Assembly (NCBI GenBank): GCA_028583605.1
Contig: CM053331.1
Location: forward strand, 17,840,857-17,904,856
Direction: 5' to 3'
Length of the DNA: 64,000 nt
Source: Dastarcus helophoroides
Taxonomy: Eukaryota; Arthropoda; Insecta; Coleoptera; Bothrideridae
Numbering within the stretch: the stretch's first letter is position 1; each line of letters starts with the position of its first letter. Of the stretch, positions 24,814-36,924 are shown piece by piece. A program made the position numbers and the translations under genes. The notes under the pieces are model-generated. The model was not told the origin of the DNA. It ran no database searches and was given only the letters and a program-made list of their open reading frames with translations.

Positions 24814-24876
24814 ATTAATAATATTAATAATAATAATAATGATAATAATAATAAAAATAATAATAATAATAATAAC
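24814..24876. repeat. (TAA)n microsatellite at retrotransposon 5' junction
   Basis: An imperfect TAA/AAT run immediately upstream of the Dong/R4-like element. Similar runs close both copies at 28786-28803 and 30549-30564, marking a TAA target site. Confidence 0.85.
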
Positions 24877-25119
24877 TCGTGAGGGTTTGCTAGTCCCCCA
24901 TCAGGCGCCTCCCCAGGTGGTGGATCGGGGAAAGCCTTCGAGATATGGATGGTACCGGGGAAATTAAATACCCGGGGCGGACCAAAACTAGCAGGGGCAT
25001 GTCTGATTTATAGGGCGGGAGCGATGCCCAACAGCATCTATACCCCATGACTGCTAAAATAAGAGTTATCGGAGACTCGCTGGCAGAGCTCTAAACTGCG
25101 AATACTCGAAAGATGAAAA

Positions 25120-25640
25120 ATGGTACGTACACGTCGTAACAGATACTCGGGCGGCGCAGAGTTGCGGACTGTCTCTGTTCGGAACCGTCCGGAGGCTCAG
25201 TCCGGCCAGCAGGTGGGTGGGGCAAACGGCACCACTTTTGGAGTTGGCACCCTAAGAATGGCGAGAACATTTATGCACAAAAGTACTGAACCTCAACCAG
25301 TGAGTTTAACTCAGCATGAAGCTAAAGTTCCTTCAGAGGTCAGAAATCCAGTCCACTAATGCGAGCTTACTTCCGTAGTACCCAATGTGACAGAAGTAAA
25401 CAAGGATTTAGAAAAAGAATGTTAGTAGAATGGTGCAGAATACGTCCTGATAGTCAACTAAGTGAAGGTCAGATAGCTAATCAGCTTTACGCTATTAAAA
25501 GTAGAAAACTCTTGACGAATCTAAAAATCGAACACATTAAGCAGTATATCGAGAAAGAGCTACAATACACATTCCAGTAGCCAGAGCTGCAAAAAGATGT
25601 TTAGAAACTACCAATAAAGAACCAGAAGAGGCGGCAGTAA
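25120..25640 (+). pseudogene. Retrotransposon N-terminal region
   Basis: The ATG at 25120 opens a basic region (MVRTRRNRYSGG). A stop at 25357 and a frameshift lead to RSKQGFRKRMLVEWCRIRPD, SEGQIANQLYAIKSRKLL, the conserved N-terminal helical segment of this retrotransposon group just upstream of the RT. Function in the family: nucleic-acid binding is assumed. The frame breaks again at 25578, with residual coding-like sequence to about 26215 (IRVHVDILKQRISMLGKRL, a helical segment before the RT). Confidence 0.6.
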
Positions 25641-26433
25641 ATCAACCGCAGAATGATCCAGATGCCGGTAATGAGAATAATAGAGTCCCGTCTAAAGCCG
25701 AGAAAATAGAATTAAAGAAAAAAATATTATCAGAATTCAATACAAATCTTCTTTACTACGAAGAAACAGATCCGGAGAAGAGACCTCAACTTCCCAAGAT
25801 AAAGCCAACTTGGAAAACGCAGGAATGTCTAAATATAATAAATGAGGAGATAAACAAAATCTAAGGAGCAGAAGAAAATGACATAGGAAGGACACAAGTA
25901 ATAATGTATTGCGCTGCATTGACAACTATAGCACATATGAATATCCAAATTAAACAAAGTCGAAATAAAAAAGCAAGTTATCCACCTTGGAAGCGCAGAA
26001 TTGAAAATCAGATTAGAAACAATAGGAGTATGTTAACCAAGATCATGGAGTGGCAAAAAGAAAGTAGCAGCCAAAAATTAAAGAAAGAAATTAAAGGATA
26101 TCTGAAGAGACAGAAGATAACAATAGGTACCGAAACTTTTGAACGTGATATTAGAGTCCATGTAGATATCTTAAAGCAGAGAATATCTATGTTAGGTAAG
26201 CGGCTTAGAAGATAAAATAAAATTGTAAGAGAAAACAACATAATAACAGATTTAATCAAAATCAAAACCAATTTTATAAAATGATGGAAAGTGATGAAAC
26301 AAAGCAACAAGAAGTACCTGTGCAAAACAAGTTTGAAAAGTTTTGGGAAGGCATATGGAAGTATAAAGGAAACCATAATTCTGAAGCGCCATGGTTAAAA
26401 TTAGAAGAATAAAACTGCACAACAATCCCTCAG

Positions 26434-27240
26434 ATGGAACAAATTGAAATAATGGAAGGCGACGTAAAAGGAGCAATTAAAAAGGCTCATAATTGGAAAA
26501 CAGCAGAAAGAGACCATATACACAATTATTGGTGGAAATATATAAAAGTACATGAAATCCTAGCCAGACAAATTAATGCAATCCTAAAGGACACAGAAGT
26601 GCTCCCTGAATTTGCCACATGAGGCATGACGTATATGATTCCAGAAAGCAAAGATATTGGAAATCCTAAGTCTTATAGACCAATAACATGCTCACCTACT
26701 ATTTATAAGCTTATTACATCAATAATAGCGCAATTACTGAGCATTTGGATAGGTACAATATACTAACTGAATAACAGAAAGGCTGCCGTGCCAAGACACA
26801 AGATTGCAAAGAACAGATGATAATCGACACAATCGTCACGCAAGAGGCTAAACATCAGATGCGAAATATATCAATTGCATGGATCAATTATCAGAAAGCT
26901 TACGACAGTGTTCCGCACTCGTGGTTGATACAGGTACTGCAATTGTATAAAATAGACAACAATATTATCAACTTTCTGAGAACCTGTATAAGTAGCTGGA
27001 GAACCACATTACTTTTCAACTCAAAGGAAGGTAAAATATCAACTAAAGAGATAAAGATAGACAGTGGTATATTTCAGGGAGATGCTTTAAGCCCCCTCTG
27101 GTTCATTTAAAGTCTAAACCCACTTTTCAAAATGTTGCAAAGTTCAGAACTGGGATACTTGATGAAAAATAATCGCAACAAATATTATCTTAGCCACGTA
27201 TTTTATGTCGATGACCTAAAAATATATGCTGGATCGGAGA
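26434..27240 (+). pseudogene. Dong/R4-like reverse transcriptase
   Basis: RT segments in order: the block ending LPEFAT (then TGA at 26620), GMTYMIPESKDIGNPKSYRP (motif 1-2), an in-frame stop at 26764, IAWINYQKAYDSVPHSWLI near 26873 (motif A; the Asp of AYDSVPH is the first catalytic Asp), IDSGIFQGDALSPLWFI near 27058 (motif B), a stop at 27108, and FYVDDLKIYAGSE near 27202 (motif C, YVDD intact). All three catalytic Asps are therefore present, although stops interrupt the frame. Reverse transcription by this family primes at a nick made by its own endonuclease. Confidence 0.82.
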
Positions 27241-28258
27241 GTAAACTTGATACTTCTAAAAATGACATCTGAGTTTAGCAATGACATAAAAATGAAATTT
27301 GGGATGGACAAGTGTGCTAAATTAACAGCAATAAAAGGCAAACCAAAAACATACAATAACCTGTTAGAAGATAATACCATTCAATATCTCGACAAAAATT
27401 CCAGCTACAAATACTTAGGCTATAATCAGCGATTAGTTATAAAACAGAAGGACGCTAAGAAAATATTAGAAAGCAAGCTGAACACGCGTAGTATAAAAGT
27501 ACTTCGTACAGAGCTAAATGGCAAAAACACTGTAAAAGCCATTAATAGCTGGGTGATACCTTCAGTTAGCTACTCATTCGGAGTTATTAGATGGTCAAAC
27601 ACCGAATTGAAAGCACTAAATAGGTTAATTAGGGTACTAACTTACCGAACATAGGAAACATCATCCCAAGTCGTGCTCGGAAAGATTATACTTACCACCC
27701 AACATTGGAGGAAGAGGGATATTGAACATGCAGGTATTACACGCTAAGATTTTAAAAGGGCTGACTACATACTTTATCAGCAGATCGAATGTGTCCAAAT
27801 TACATTTGATAATAAATGCGATTGACAAGTATTCACCCGTACGACTTTGTGACGGAGTACAAACCAAAACACCCCCATTGAACGAATCTAAGGATATCTG
27901 GATAAATAAACCGCTTCATGGGAATTATCCTCAGAAACGTTTGCTTTCAAATACAGAACTATCAACACTGTGGCTCAGAAAAGGAATACTGTACCCTGAA
28001 ACGGAAGGTTTTATGATAGCGATACAAGATGGGATAATAGCAACCAGAAACTATCAAAAATATATAGAAAAACGGACCATAACTAGCGATAAATGTAGAT
28101 TATGTGGAAAAGTTTCTGAAACTATAGAACACCTAACATCGGGATGCACTACACTAGCAGCTAGTGATTACACTAAAAGACACAATTTAACAGCAGGAAT
28201 AATACATCAAGAACTGGCATTAAGTACTGCTCTATCGAAAAGCAAGAAAGAACCATAA
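27226..28258 (+). pseudogene. Retrotransposon linker and CCHC region
   Basis: After YVDD the frame continues with NDIKMKFGMDKCAKLTAIKG (thumb entry), then SYKYLGYN and the long linker. Near 28096 CRLCGKVSETIEHLTSGC gives a C-x2-C-x7-H-x4-C knuckle, the cysteine-histidine motif placed just before the endonuclease in R2/R4-type proteins. Frame changes occur near 27650 (between the 27226 and 27722 frames) and at 28258. Confidence 0.75.
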
Positions 28259-28300
28259 TATAAATACATTCCTTATCCAGTTTTAGAAAACGAACATTAC

Positions 28301-28723
28301 TTGTTATACTGGGATACAACCATCATTACTGACAGACCGATTGCAGCAAACCGTCCGGATATAGTACTGGTAGATAAATGTCAGAAAAATGCTTTTTTTT
28401 TAGATATGTCCCACCCGAACGATCACAATTTAGAACAGAAGGAACAAGAACAAGAACAAGAGAACATTGGCAAATATATGGAACTTACTGAAGAATATAA
28501 ACAAATACACAAACTAAAATCAGTGACAGTAATACCTATGGTAATGTCGGTAACTGGTCTGTTTAGCCGACATTTTCTAAGCTACCTACAAAACATAAAA
28601 GTACTAAACACAAACATAATTGCAATAGCAAAAGAGATGCAACAATCCGTCATCCTAGAAACATGCCGAATAATAAGGAAAACTCTGAATATCGAGGAGA
28701 ATGTTTACTTAACCGCAATGTAA
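28301..28723 (+). pseudogene. Restriction-like endonuclease domain
   Basis: A 140-codon frame. RPDIVLVDKCQKNAFFLDMS near residue 18 carries the PD...(12-14)...D core of the restriction-like (PD-D/ExK) endonuclease that nicks the target for R2/R4-clade retrotransposition. TVIPMVMSVTGLFSRHF and ILETCRIIRKTL follow, as in the family C-terminus, and the stop at 28721-28723 is the natural end. It is separated from the CCHC part by one stop near 28258. The catalytic residues appear intact in this domain. Confidence 0.75.
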
Positions 28724-28803
28724 ACTCTGTGAATGAATGGTTCTAAGAACCCCAGTTAAAGGAAAACCCAACAAAGGAGAAAACAAAAATAATAATAATA
28801 ATT

Positions 28804-30564
28804 ATAAATTAAGAACATAAGCATGAGGCGGGGAATTTTTCAAGGTGACTCCGTTTCACACTTTCTCTTTTGTATGGCCCTAATTCCTTTTACATCCTTA
28901 CTGCATAACTCCCTACTGTAGAAATATTAGCAAAATAAGCCATCTGTTATATGTAGATGACTTAAAGCTAATAGCTTAAAATTATAATGAATTTTAGAAA
29001 CAACCCAAAGTGGTTAAGAAATTCAGTGATGACATTCGTATGGAGTTTGGCTTGGATAAATGTGCCAAAGTGACATTTCTTCAGGGAAAACCAAAAATTA
29101 CCGAAAATATACAATTAGATGAAGAAACACAGATAAAAGAATTAGGTGAAGAAGAAGTTCATAAATACCTTGGAATCGAAGAGAAAGACGGAAAACAAGA
29201 ACAGGAAATCAAATAAAAAATTAAAAGCGAATATTTCAGACAAATTGGAATGATAGCGAAAACTGAAATAAACTCAAAAAATAAATGCATCGCTATTACC
29301 TGTCTGGCTGTACCAGTCGTCACCTGTAGCATTGGTGTAATCAAATGGGCAAAAGAAGAAATCAGAAAATTGGACACAACAACAAGGAAACTATTGATCA
29401 TGTATGGATTATTGCATCCCTGAGCAGATGTGGACAGAATATATATTCCAAGAGAAGAAGAATGCCGAGGTTTCTCACGGATTCGGTCAATATTTCTGAC
29501 AGCTACGGAAGGTTTGGCTGACTATACAAAACTAAAAAGGAACGATCGATTAATGGAGGTAGTATGCAACTATGAAATAGATATCAACAACATTTTAGTG
29601 AGTCTGAAGAAGAAAAGATAGAAAATTCAGACATAACATAAGAAGGTACAAAAATGGTTAAAATAGTCAAAGAAAAACTCAAATGAAGAATAAATAAAGA
29701 ATTAAAAGGTAAATGGGAAAACAAATCACTTCATGGACAATATTTAAAGAAAGTGCAGATGGAACACGTGGATAAGCAAACAACATGTAGTTGGCTAAAG
29801 AGAATAGACATCAAGGGCGAAACATAAGCGCTCATAACATCATGCCAAGACCAAGCGATAGCAACAAATTATTATGAAAACAAAATATTACATACCCAGG
29901 ACGATCCTAGATGTAGACTATGCAAAACGAGACCGTGCGGCACATAATATCAGCCTGTCCCATCCTTGCAAAAAAAAGAATACCTTGAAAGACATAACTT
30001 AGTAGCTAGCCACCTACACTGGAATATATGGAAACGCTATAAAATAAAACCAACAAAAGAAAAATGGTATTTGCACAATCCAGCTCCTTTTACCGACTTA
30101 GCCAAAGTCACTATAATATGGGACACGCAGGTACAAACCGGCAAAGCTATACCAGCTAATAATCCTGATATAATAACTAAAGATAAAGAGGAAAAAAATG
30201 CATGATCATAGATGTAGCCATCCCCTTAGATTATAATATCATCCAGAAGGAAGCTGAGAAACGAAATAAATATAAGTACCTGCAAATTAAAGTACAGCGA
30301 ATGTGGAATATGGAGGCATAGTTCCTGTGGTTATAGGTGCAAGTAGAGTCATTGGAAAAAGTACCCTGAGAAACATCAGAGAAATTCTTGGAGAACAAAA
30401 TTTGAAGGTACTGCAAAAGACAGTATTGCTAAAAACAGCAAACATTATTAGGAAAGTTATTTGATCAAAATATTTTTACCTTAGAAGCATAGTATGCTCC
30501 CAGTAAAAGTACGAAATCCGCTAGAGAGCAAAGAGTAAGATAGGAAAAATAATAATAATAATAA
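28804..30564 (+). mobile_element. Second Dong/R4-like copy, 5'-truncated
   Basis: It begins inside the RT: MRRGIFQGDSVSHFLFCMAL at 28824 (motif B), HLLYVDDLKLIA near 28946 (motif C), then FSDDIRMEFGLDKCAKVTFL near 29022, and the endonuclease part ANNPDII...IIDVAIPLD near 30150-30230. The CCHC segment (CRLCKTRPCG.HIISAC) is near 29912 and damaged. It ends in (TAA)n at 30549-30564. 5' truncation is usual for target-primed reverse transcription. It differs enough from the upstream copy to be a separate insertion into the same TAA tract, not a duplication of it. Many stops and frameshifts. Confidence 0.75.
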
Positions 30565-31974
30565 TGAACCAAATATTTTAAAATAAAGTTTTTATCACAT
30601 GGGTTCTGAACCGCTTTATTTTTAAGTTACAGGGTTTTAAATATTAAGAAAAAAATTAGTTTTTCCTTAAACACCATTAAACCACTCAAAATATTTTGAT
30701 CAATTTTAGTAGATAATAACTGGGCAGAAACACGATTTTTTTTTCGGAAAAAACATTTGCTTTTCTTCCATCAGGGCATCCATGTTAATACGTCTTTGTA
30801 TATTCTTAACGAAAAAATATCACTGCCTTTTTACAAATTAAATATCAATTTCATAAATGACCTTTATTCGTTGGTGAAAATACTTTCTCGAATTTTTTTC
30901 CTCTGATGAACTGTTTTCGGTTAAAACAAGTATTTAGATTTAAAAACTACGTTTACTTATTTTGTATTATGGGACTATTAATTATTAAAAATATTTAGTT
31001 ATTTCCCAAAAACATATAAATTTAACTTACATAACATAAATTTTTATAAAGAAAGAACAAAGTTGTTCACTCACTGTACCTGTAATCCGAAGTCAAAACC
31101 CTTAGGCACTCCTCTATAAGTCGAGGTTTACCCCAGACCTAAGCTACATTGTGTGGCTTTAAATTTGTTTCTCATAAGAATGAGTTTTGTGACATAACAG
31201 CTTTTGGGGTACGGAAATGTAAATATTAATATTAAGCAAATATCACTGAATATGACAGAATTAAGTTCACTGCGCTTTTTTCACCTAAGGAGTAAAAGAC
31301 TTATTCTACTCCCGCTTTTGAGGGAATAACATGGATAACTATGTAAAGTTGTGCAAACATTTCACACTTTTTTCCATTGTTTCACACTTGTCAATGATGA
31401 CATTGTTTTAATTTATCTAAACTGTTAAATAGATATCATGGTAGAATATAATTTGATCTTATTATATTTATTTTTTTTCCTATTTTTAGAAATAAACGAG
31501 ATAAGCTATGGGTCAATACAGGGGTCAACACAAATGTTCTCTTTGTGTTCTGGATATTTGATTCTTATACCTCTTACATAACTAGTTATGGTAAAATAAT
31601 TTTGCCCCAAAGAGTTTGCTTTTAGAGCTGCCAGAAAAAATTTATTAATTTTCAGGAAATTTTGATTTTTATCACTTCACTGTACGTAAAAATAAAAATA
31701 ATCTGTTTCACTTAATTTCAATTTTTTAATTTATTAGAAAACAATTTTAAACAAATAACTATAGCAACAAAATGTATAGAAAAAGGTTGAAAATATTATT
31801 GTTCGTATTTTTTTGTGATTGTACGGACTTCTTCAAATATGATCTCGCACCATTCGCTTATTATATTGATCCTGATGACAAGGTTTATTTTGTTCTTTCG
31901 AAAAGACATTCTTGTTGTTTTTAAGTTAATCTAAACGATCATGTATCATAATAATATGCACTTTAAATAGTGTA
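30565..31974. other. AT-rich stretch, nothing recognised
   Basis: No gene or repeat supported. A chance CTGATGA at 30894 was examined as a ribozyme core and rejected. Confidence 0.5.
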
Positions 31975-32838
31975 TTCTACAACAAGTTGTGGAATGGCGC
32001 ATATTCAACACGAGCGAAAAGTTTGTAGCCCGTGCCGCAGGCGAGGGTTACGATTTCGCGAGGGTGGAATATGCCATTCCAAACGTTTTGTAGACTACAC
32101 TTTCTCTAACGAGATTATAGAAAAACCCCTAAATGTTCATAAAAATATTCAAAATAGATTACAAATTTGAAACACGACGCTTTAAATAAATACCTTCATT
32201 ATTACATGTAACCATTGCAACAAAAACAAATTATTTAATATTCCGCCCTAAAATGAACCTAAACGGCTTCTGATTTGTCAAAAGCCGTGCTAGAATATTA
32301 ATATTCTAAACGATGTGTAAAATTACGAATATTCTGAACGGGTGCTGGAATGACATTTGTTCCATTACAATTTTTAGTCATAGAATGTGCAGTTTCTATA
32401 ATACTCTTACAACAAGTTATGGTATGGCGCATATTCCCCCGAGCGAAAAGTTTGTAGCCCGAGCCGCAGGCGAGGGTTACGTTTTCACGAGTGTGGAATT
32501 TGCCATTCCAATCGTGTTGTAGACTATACTTTCTTTAACAAGATTATAGAAAAACCCCTAAATGTTCATAAAAACTTCAAAATAGATTACAAATTTGAAA
32601 GGCGATGTTTTAAATAAAAAGCTTAATTGTTACATGAAACCATAGTAACAAAAACAAATTACTTAATATCCCGCTCTAAAATGAACCAAAACGGCTTCTG
32701 ATTCGTCGAAAGCCGTGCCAGAATAATATTATTCTAAACGATGTGTAGAATTACGAATATTCTGAACGGGTGCTGGAATGACATTTGTTCCATCACAATT
32801 TTTAGTCATGGAATATGCAATTTCTATAATAGTGTTAA
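31975..32838. repeat. 430-bp direct tandem duplication of a MITE-like unit
   Basis: Two units (31975-32405 and about 32406-32838) at roughly 90 percent identity. Each opens ACAACAAGTT.TGG.ATGGCGCATATTC, contains a GC-rich core (GCCCG.GCCGCAGGCGAGGG), and soon repeats its opening in inverse (GAAT.TGCCATTCCAA.CG..TTGTAGAC), making a hairpin of about 140 bp. The rest ends TTTAGTCAT.GAAT.TGCA.TTTCTATAAT. No coding. A hairpin head plus AT-rich tail resembles a MITE duplicated by unequal exchange. Confidence 0.7.
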
Positions 32839-33807
32839 AGAAAATCATTTTAAAACCCATTAGTCTAAACTTGATAAGTTTAGGCTCTATTTTTTCCAGG
32901 TAAACAGATGTTACTAATCAATATTTTCTTTATTTGTAATCCAATTTTAGATCAAATGAACAACAACTAAGTCCCTAACATTATATTTTCTTATCTTAAT
33001 TTTGGTCCGCTTGGCCATATGTAATGTTAATACTGTCAGGCAATTAAAAATAAGTTTGATAAGCTTCACAAAACTTGAAATTTGTGGCCAATGCAATTTT
33101 TTTCTTTTGACAAATTTGCCGCAAATATATTACGGTGCGTTTAGATTAGACATTTTATTCCATATACTTCTTCGTGACATAATAATATATCAAGTGTAAA
33201 CCATCCTGAGAGAATCTATCTGAGAATAATCACACAACTAAGGTAAATTACTCGACACAAAATATCGATAAAAATTTCAGCCAGTGTCTGACATATATAT
33301 CAGAAGTTGTAGTCGTCTACTTTCTCTCGAGATATTTCATGCAATTAACTATTGTATATCACTTAAAATATTGAGATACTATTCCATATAAGTAATTTGC
33401 GAATTTAATTAGACAACACCTATTTAATATTTGCAAATCATTTGTTACAGACTTGAATATCCAGAATTACCAGATTATTTAAAGCAGCAAAGACATTTTA
33501 TGTCGACACTTTATCTTAGCTGGAAATGTCAGCAATTTCATTCAGCTATATTTGTGTCATAATGTAAACGGGAAGGGAAATTTAGTCTTACATACCTAAG
33601 ATTTATCTCATGAAATAAGTCTCTAATCTAAACGCACTCTTAGAATGAGTCTGTGTCGCATTCGAAACTTCTAGACGCCATTTTTGTTCCTGCTCTTCAT
33701 AAAAAGCGGATTATTTCGTTGCAATCAGCATTATTTTGGTAACTTATGATACTTAGTATTTCTAATAATATTTAAAAATCTATTTTATTGTGATTGTTGC
33801 TTTTTAA
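32839..33807. other. AT-rich stretch, nothing recognised
   Basis: No gene or repeat supported. Confidence 0.5.
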
Positions 33808-33911
33808 AAAATTGAAATACAAAACTTGTGCCCGAAAATCAAGAAAGATTAAAAAACACAACAAACGTTGCTCTAACGCGTTTCGACAGCCAAGCTGTCA
33901 TCTTTAGAGAG
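33808..33911 (-). repeat. Penelope terminal repeat segment
   Basis: Same unit as 16950-17043, starting AAATTGAAATACAAAACTTGTG and ending CATCTTTAGAGAG. On the minus strand the hairpin GACAGC-TTG-GCTGTC followed by GAAACGCGTTAGAG is intact. No coding sequence adjoins, so it is a solo terminus. Confidence 0.6.
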
Positions 33912-34930
33912 GTACTAAGTTGTTTTTTTGTAACATTGTGAATCAATAACTGGGTATATCTAATGCAACATTTGAATATTTAAAATGCAATATACCTACG
34001 AGTGCAAGCATGGTTAAAATACTCATAGAACTAATGTTTCTGTTTCGAAAACTAAATAAAATAAAACCGTTGATTGATTTTTTCAGTTTTATAATGTAGA
34101 TGAATTTTACTGCATTTGCACAATCCGAATCAAATTTATTAAATTTTTACCAACTACTAAATATCATGGCAAACTTATAGCCTGAAATTTAGATTACTAT
34201 ACTATAAGCAAATGAATAAATGGCCGTGTACGTGAAACCAATAATCTACTAAAACTCCTAACGAATTGCTATACAAAGAGCGAGTCACGTTAATTACCTA
34301 ACAAAGACTTGAATTATTTACCGTCCTAGTTTCTCTATGTTAGTTTATGCAGGGGTCGTCCGCTGAGGCATAAAATTATGAAAATAAGTTTGTCCAATCA
34401 ATACTTATTCAGAGCAACTTCATTAAAACTAGTGAAGCTGAAAGCCAAGTACGGGATCAAATACATTCAGCTCGATGTAATTGTGATACAGAAATTTATG
34501 TCGCAGTAGAGCGAATAGACTAAGTTAGATCATTCGCCCATACATAGCTTCCGGCTGCTGCAGGCGGCTTCTCTTTATTTGGCAGACGCCGGCTTATCAA
34601 ATTTCAATAAAGATCTGCGAACGTTAATTTGAGAAATTGTTTTCTGTAACATAACTTCTACTGAATTGAACAAAGTTTCAATAATAAAATCCGTAAGCTG
34701 GATTGTTGTAATATGAGGGGTTAATTTTTTAAGTTAAATCCACAGGCAAGGATATCAGGATCATGCCCCTGGAGCACTGAATAATTGTTACAGTTCAATA
34801 CTTTCTGTTATGTTTTATTTTCTTTTATGTTTGATTGAAACATATTGAGTGTATCAGAATCATGATACGCTCCTTATTTTTTCTTTATTTAGGAAAATAA
34901 ATAAAATTATTAAACTGGCTACACTTGACA
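33912..34930. other. AT-rich stretch with one GC patch
   Basis: 34541-34605 is GC-rich (CATAGCTTCCGGCTGCTGC, GGCAGACGCCGGCTTATC) and unlike its surroundings; it may be regulatory or an exon remnant. Nothing else is recognised. Confidence 0.35.
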
Positions 34931-35692
34931 TACTTATGAAATATTAATTATGACATAAAAATGGCACTGCTACTGATGTCACTTTTGCTAAAAGTGATAC
35001 CATCTCTTTATTTTTAAAGGAACTCCCTGTACATTATTACATTTTTGGAACCTGCACAATTTTCTGACGTACGTAAAATAGGTGATTTTTAAAGAATCGA
35101 AAATGTTTTTGTTCCCATTGCATTTTTCAACTTAGAAGGCTATGATTCTTTCTAATAAATTCCAATGAACCATATTAATGCCACAAAAATCAAATTACGT
35201 GGAAAAAGGAATATTTCATTCTTGGTTTTTACTGTGGTACCACGAAGAAGTATGGCTAATGGCGGATCTAACTATAGTTTTATTTTTGCTATTTAATCAA
35301 TAAAACTAAAGTTACAGACAAAAGAAATCAAAACATTCGGTTTCAATTTATTTGAAGATTTATTCAATAAAACCATAAGATAGCTGTGGAAAACAAATTA
35401 AAATATTGACGCTTTCTAAATTTTCTTAATTTAATTTTTTGCAGCGTTAATGTCGTTGATTAAAATTAATTAGAATAAATCATAATCTCCTAGATTGACA
35501 AATAAAATCGATTAAAAAAATTATTTAAAAATTACTTATTTTATGTGCGTTTGTATTCAGAAAATTGTGTAGATTCTAAAAATCTAATACACAGGGTGTT
35601 TTATTGGAATCTTAAAAGTTGGTATCAGTTTTAGTGAAAGTGACAGCAGTAAGAATGTCAATTTTATGTCAACATTTGACATTTCGAAAGTA
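34931..35692. mobile_element. Foldback element B, copy 1
   Basis: Outer ends TACTTATGAAAT and, inverted, TACTTTCGAAATGTC. Inner arm landmarks CCTGTACATTATTACATTTTTGGAACCTGCAC (about 35026) pair with GTGTAGATTCTAAAAATCTAATACACAGGG (about 35568). It shares structure and sequence with 56006-56850. Noncoding; arms of about 150 bp or more. Confidence 0.65.
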
Positions 35693-35700
35693 CATCAAGG

Positions 35701-35733
35701 ATGTTTTTTTCAATTTATTTAACATTTCTTCGG
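35701..35733. repeat. Terminus of element C (fragment)
   Basis: ATGTTTTTTTCAATTTATTT then AACATTTCTTCGGCC is identical to the left end of element C at 57304. Only this end is present, abutting element B. Confidence 0.5.
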
Positions 35734-35868
35734 CCATGAAGAATACATCAAGGATAGCAAGTATAAAAATGTTACCTTCACAAATAAAGAAAAAATAGTG
35801 GCTGTGCCATGATCCTGTTACACCCGATGTAGTAGTTAAAAAATGCAGAATATCGAACCTCTGCAAAC

Positions 35869-36063
35869 TTGACAGTGAAAACTTTGGAAAGAACACTTGC
35901 TGATATTAGCAAAGGAGTAAGTCACGCGAGTCCAGTTGACCTTACAAAATTCTACGTAACTTGCTTTGCAATAGGCTATTGGGTAGGTAATCTAGTAGAT
36001 CCGGGACATCCTATCACTCTAAGTCTTGAAGATGAACAGACAGTAATTCACCACCTGTTCTGA
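35869..36063 (+). other. ORF with possible pogo/CENP-B-like helix-turn-helix fragment
   Basis: A 64-codon frame ending DPGHPITLSLEDEQTVIHHLF. This resembles the hinge between the two DNA-binding helix-turn-helix units in pogo/Tigger/CENP-B-like transposases (GRP..LT.EEE..LV..I). The N-terminal half (LADISKGVSHASPVDLTKFY) could be the end of the first HTH. There is no DDE domain nearby. The similarity is short and may be coincidental. Confidence 0.25.
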
Positions 36064-36110
36064 AGGTGAGCATTGGGTCTTTTTGTCAAGTATATGTTCA
36101 AAAATATATA

Positions 36111-36920
36111 CCGCGTGTTTTTTTTAGTTGGGAGGTTACCTTTATATGGAGTACTACTTATTAAAAAGGCAAACTGATTTTGTCGATGGGGCTAATCGGG
36201 GCTAAACTTTTTTCTAAAAATATTTTCAACTTCCCCCCACTACCGGTTATACCGGAAGTAGACATCAACTTTCTTATTTTAAAAAGCAACCTCCAAATTT
36301 TATATTTTATTTGGATTTTACGTAAAATCATAAGGTGGGTTTATGTATACATGTTTATTGCTACCTTTGATAGTTTTAAAGATATTTCAATTTTTATAAA
36401 AAAATGACATAAAAGAGGGTCATTTTGATTCTTTGTATCTTTTTTAATATTTGCAGTGTAAGCATGAAATTTGAGTTGAAGTCGCGGGGTATTATAAAGA
36501 CTATAATAACGTAATCAGGTTTTACATTTATTATACAGGACGATGGAAATTCTAGAATATTTACTGTTTTTGTTTTATTCAAAAAAACTGTTTTTTTTAA
36601 ATAGAAACTATATGTTTTTTAATCATTTTTGCATTCTTCACATAAAAAGAAGAAAAAAGTTATATTACTTATTTTTTAAAATGTTGTGCCGTTACAGAGG
36701 TATTTTACATAAATCTCAAAATAAAAATAATTAAACATATCTTTTTTGTTCAAGTAGGAAATTAACTGTATGCAATAAAAGCTTAAAGAATTGATCATAC
36801 TAAGTAATGGGAAAATAAAATAATTGACAAAAATTTACATCAAGAACAACAAGGGCGGTTTTCTGTTTCAATACATTTAAAGGCATATTTTAAAATTTTG
36901 AACTGAGTAACCTTTTTAAG
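36111..36920. mobile_element. Foldback element A, copy 1 (single arm)
   Basis: Begins CCGCGTGTTTTTTTTAGTTG after TATATA and follows the left arm of copies at 43332 and 56901: GGAGGTTACCTTTATATGG, ATACCGGAAGTAGACATC, and ending TTTTTAAGCACATCC. At about 36925 it breaks directly into the minisatellite array, so the other arm is lost. Confidence 0.7.
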
Positions 36921-36924
36921 CACA

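Larger units (their letters stand above)
24877..28803 (+). mobile_element. Dong/R4-like non-LTR retrotransposon, near full length
   Basis: A 3.9-kb element bounded by (TAA)n on both sides. In order it shows a GC-rich 5' leader (24877-25119), an N-terminal basic ORF region, a reverse transcriptase, a CCHC motif and a C-terminal restriction-like endonuclease. Absence of an N-terminal apurinic endonuclease, a C-terminal RLE, and insertion in TAA repeats are the known traits of the R4/Dong clade. Multiple stops and frameshifts break the single ORF. Clade assignment is by domain order and target site; a tree would be needed to separate it from R2 and NeSL. Confidence 0.78.

Noticed and set aside
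26008..26476. Minus-strand ORFs of 74-122 codons in the retrotransposon
   Set aside because: Antisense to the Dong/R4-like coding region; hydrophobic composition is the complement of its Lys/Glu-rich frame.
30894..30930. CTGATGA followed by an ACTG/CGGT stem, as a hammerhead
   Set aside because: The second core reads TAAAA instead of GAAA, and no stem I or cleavage site can be formed.
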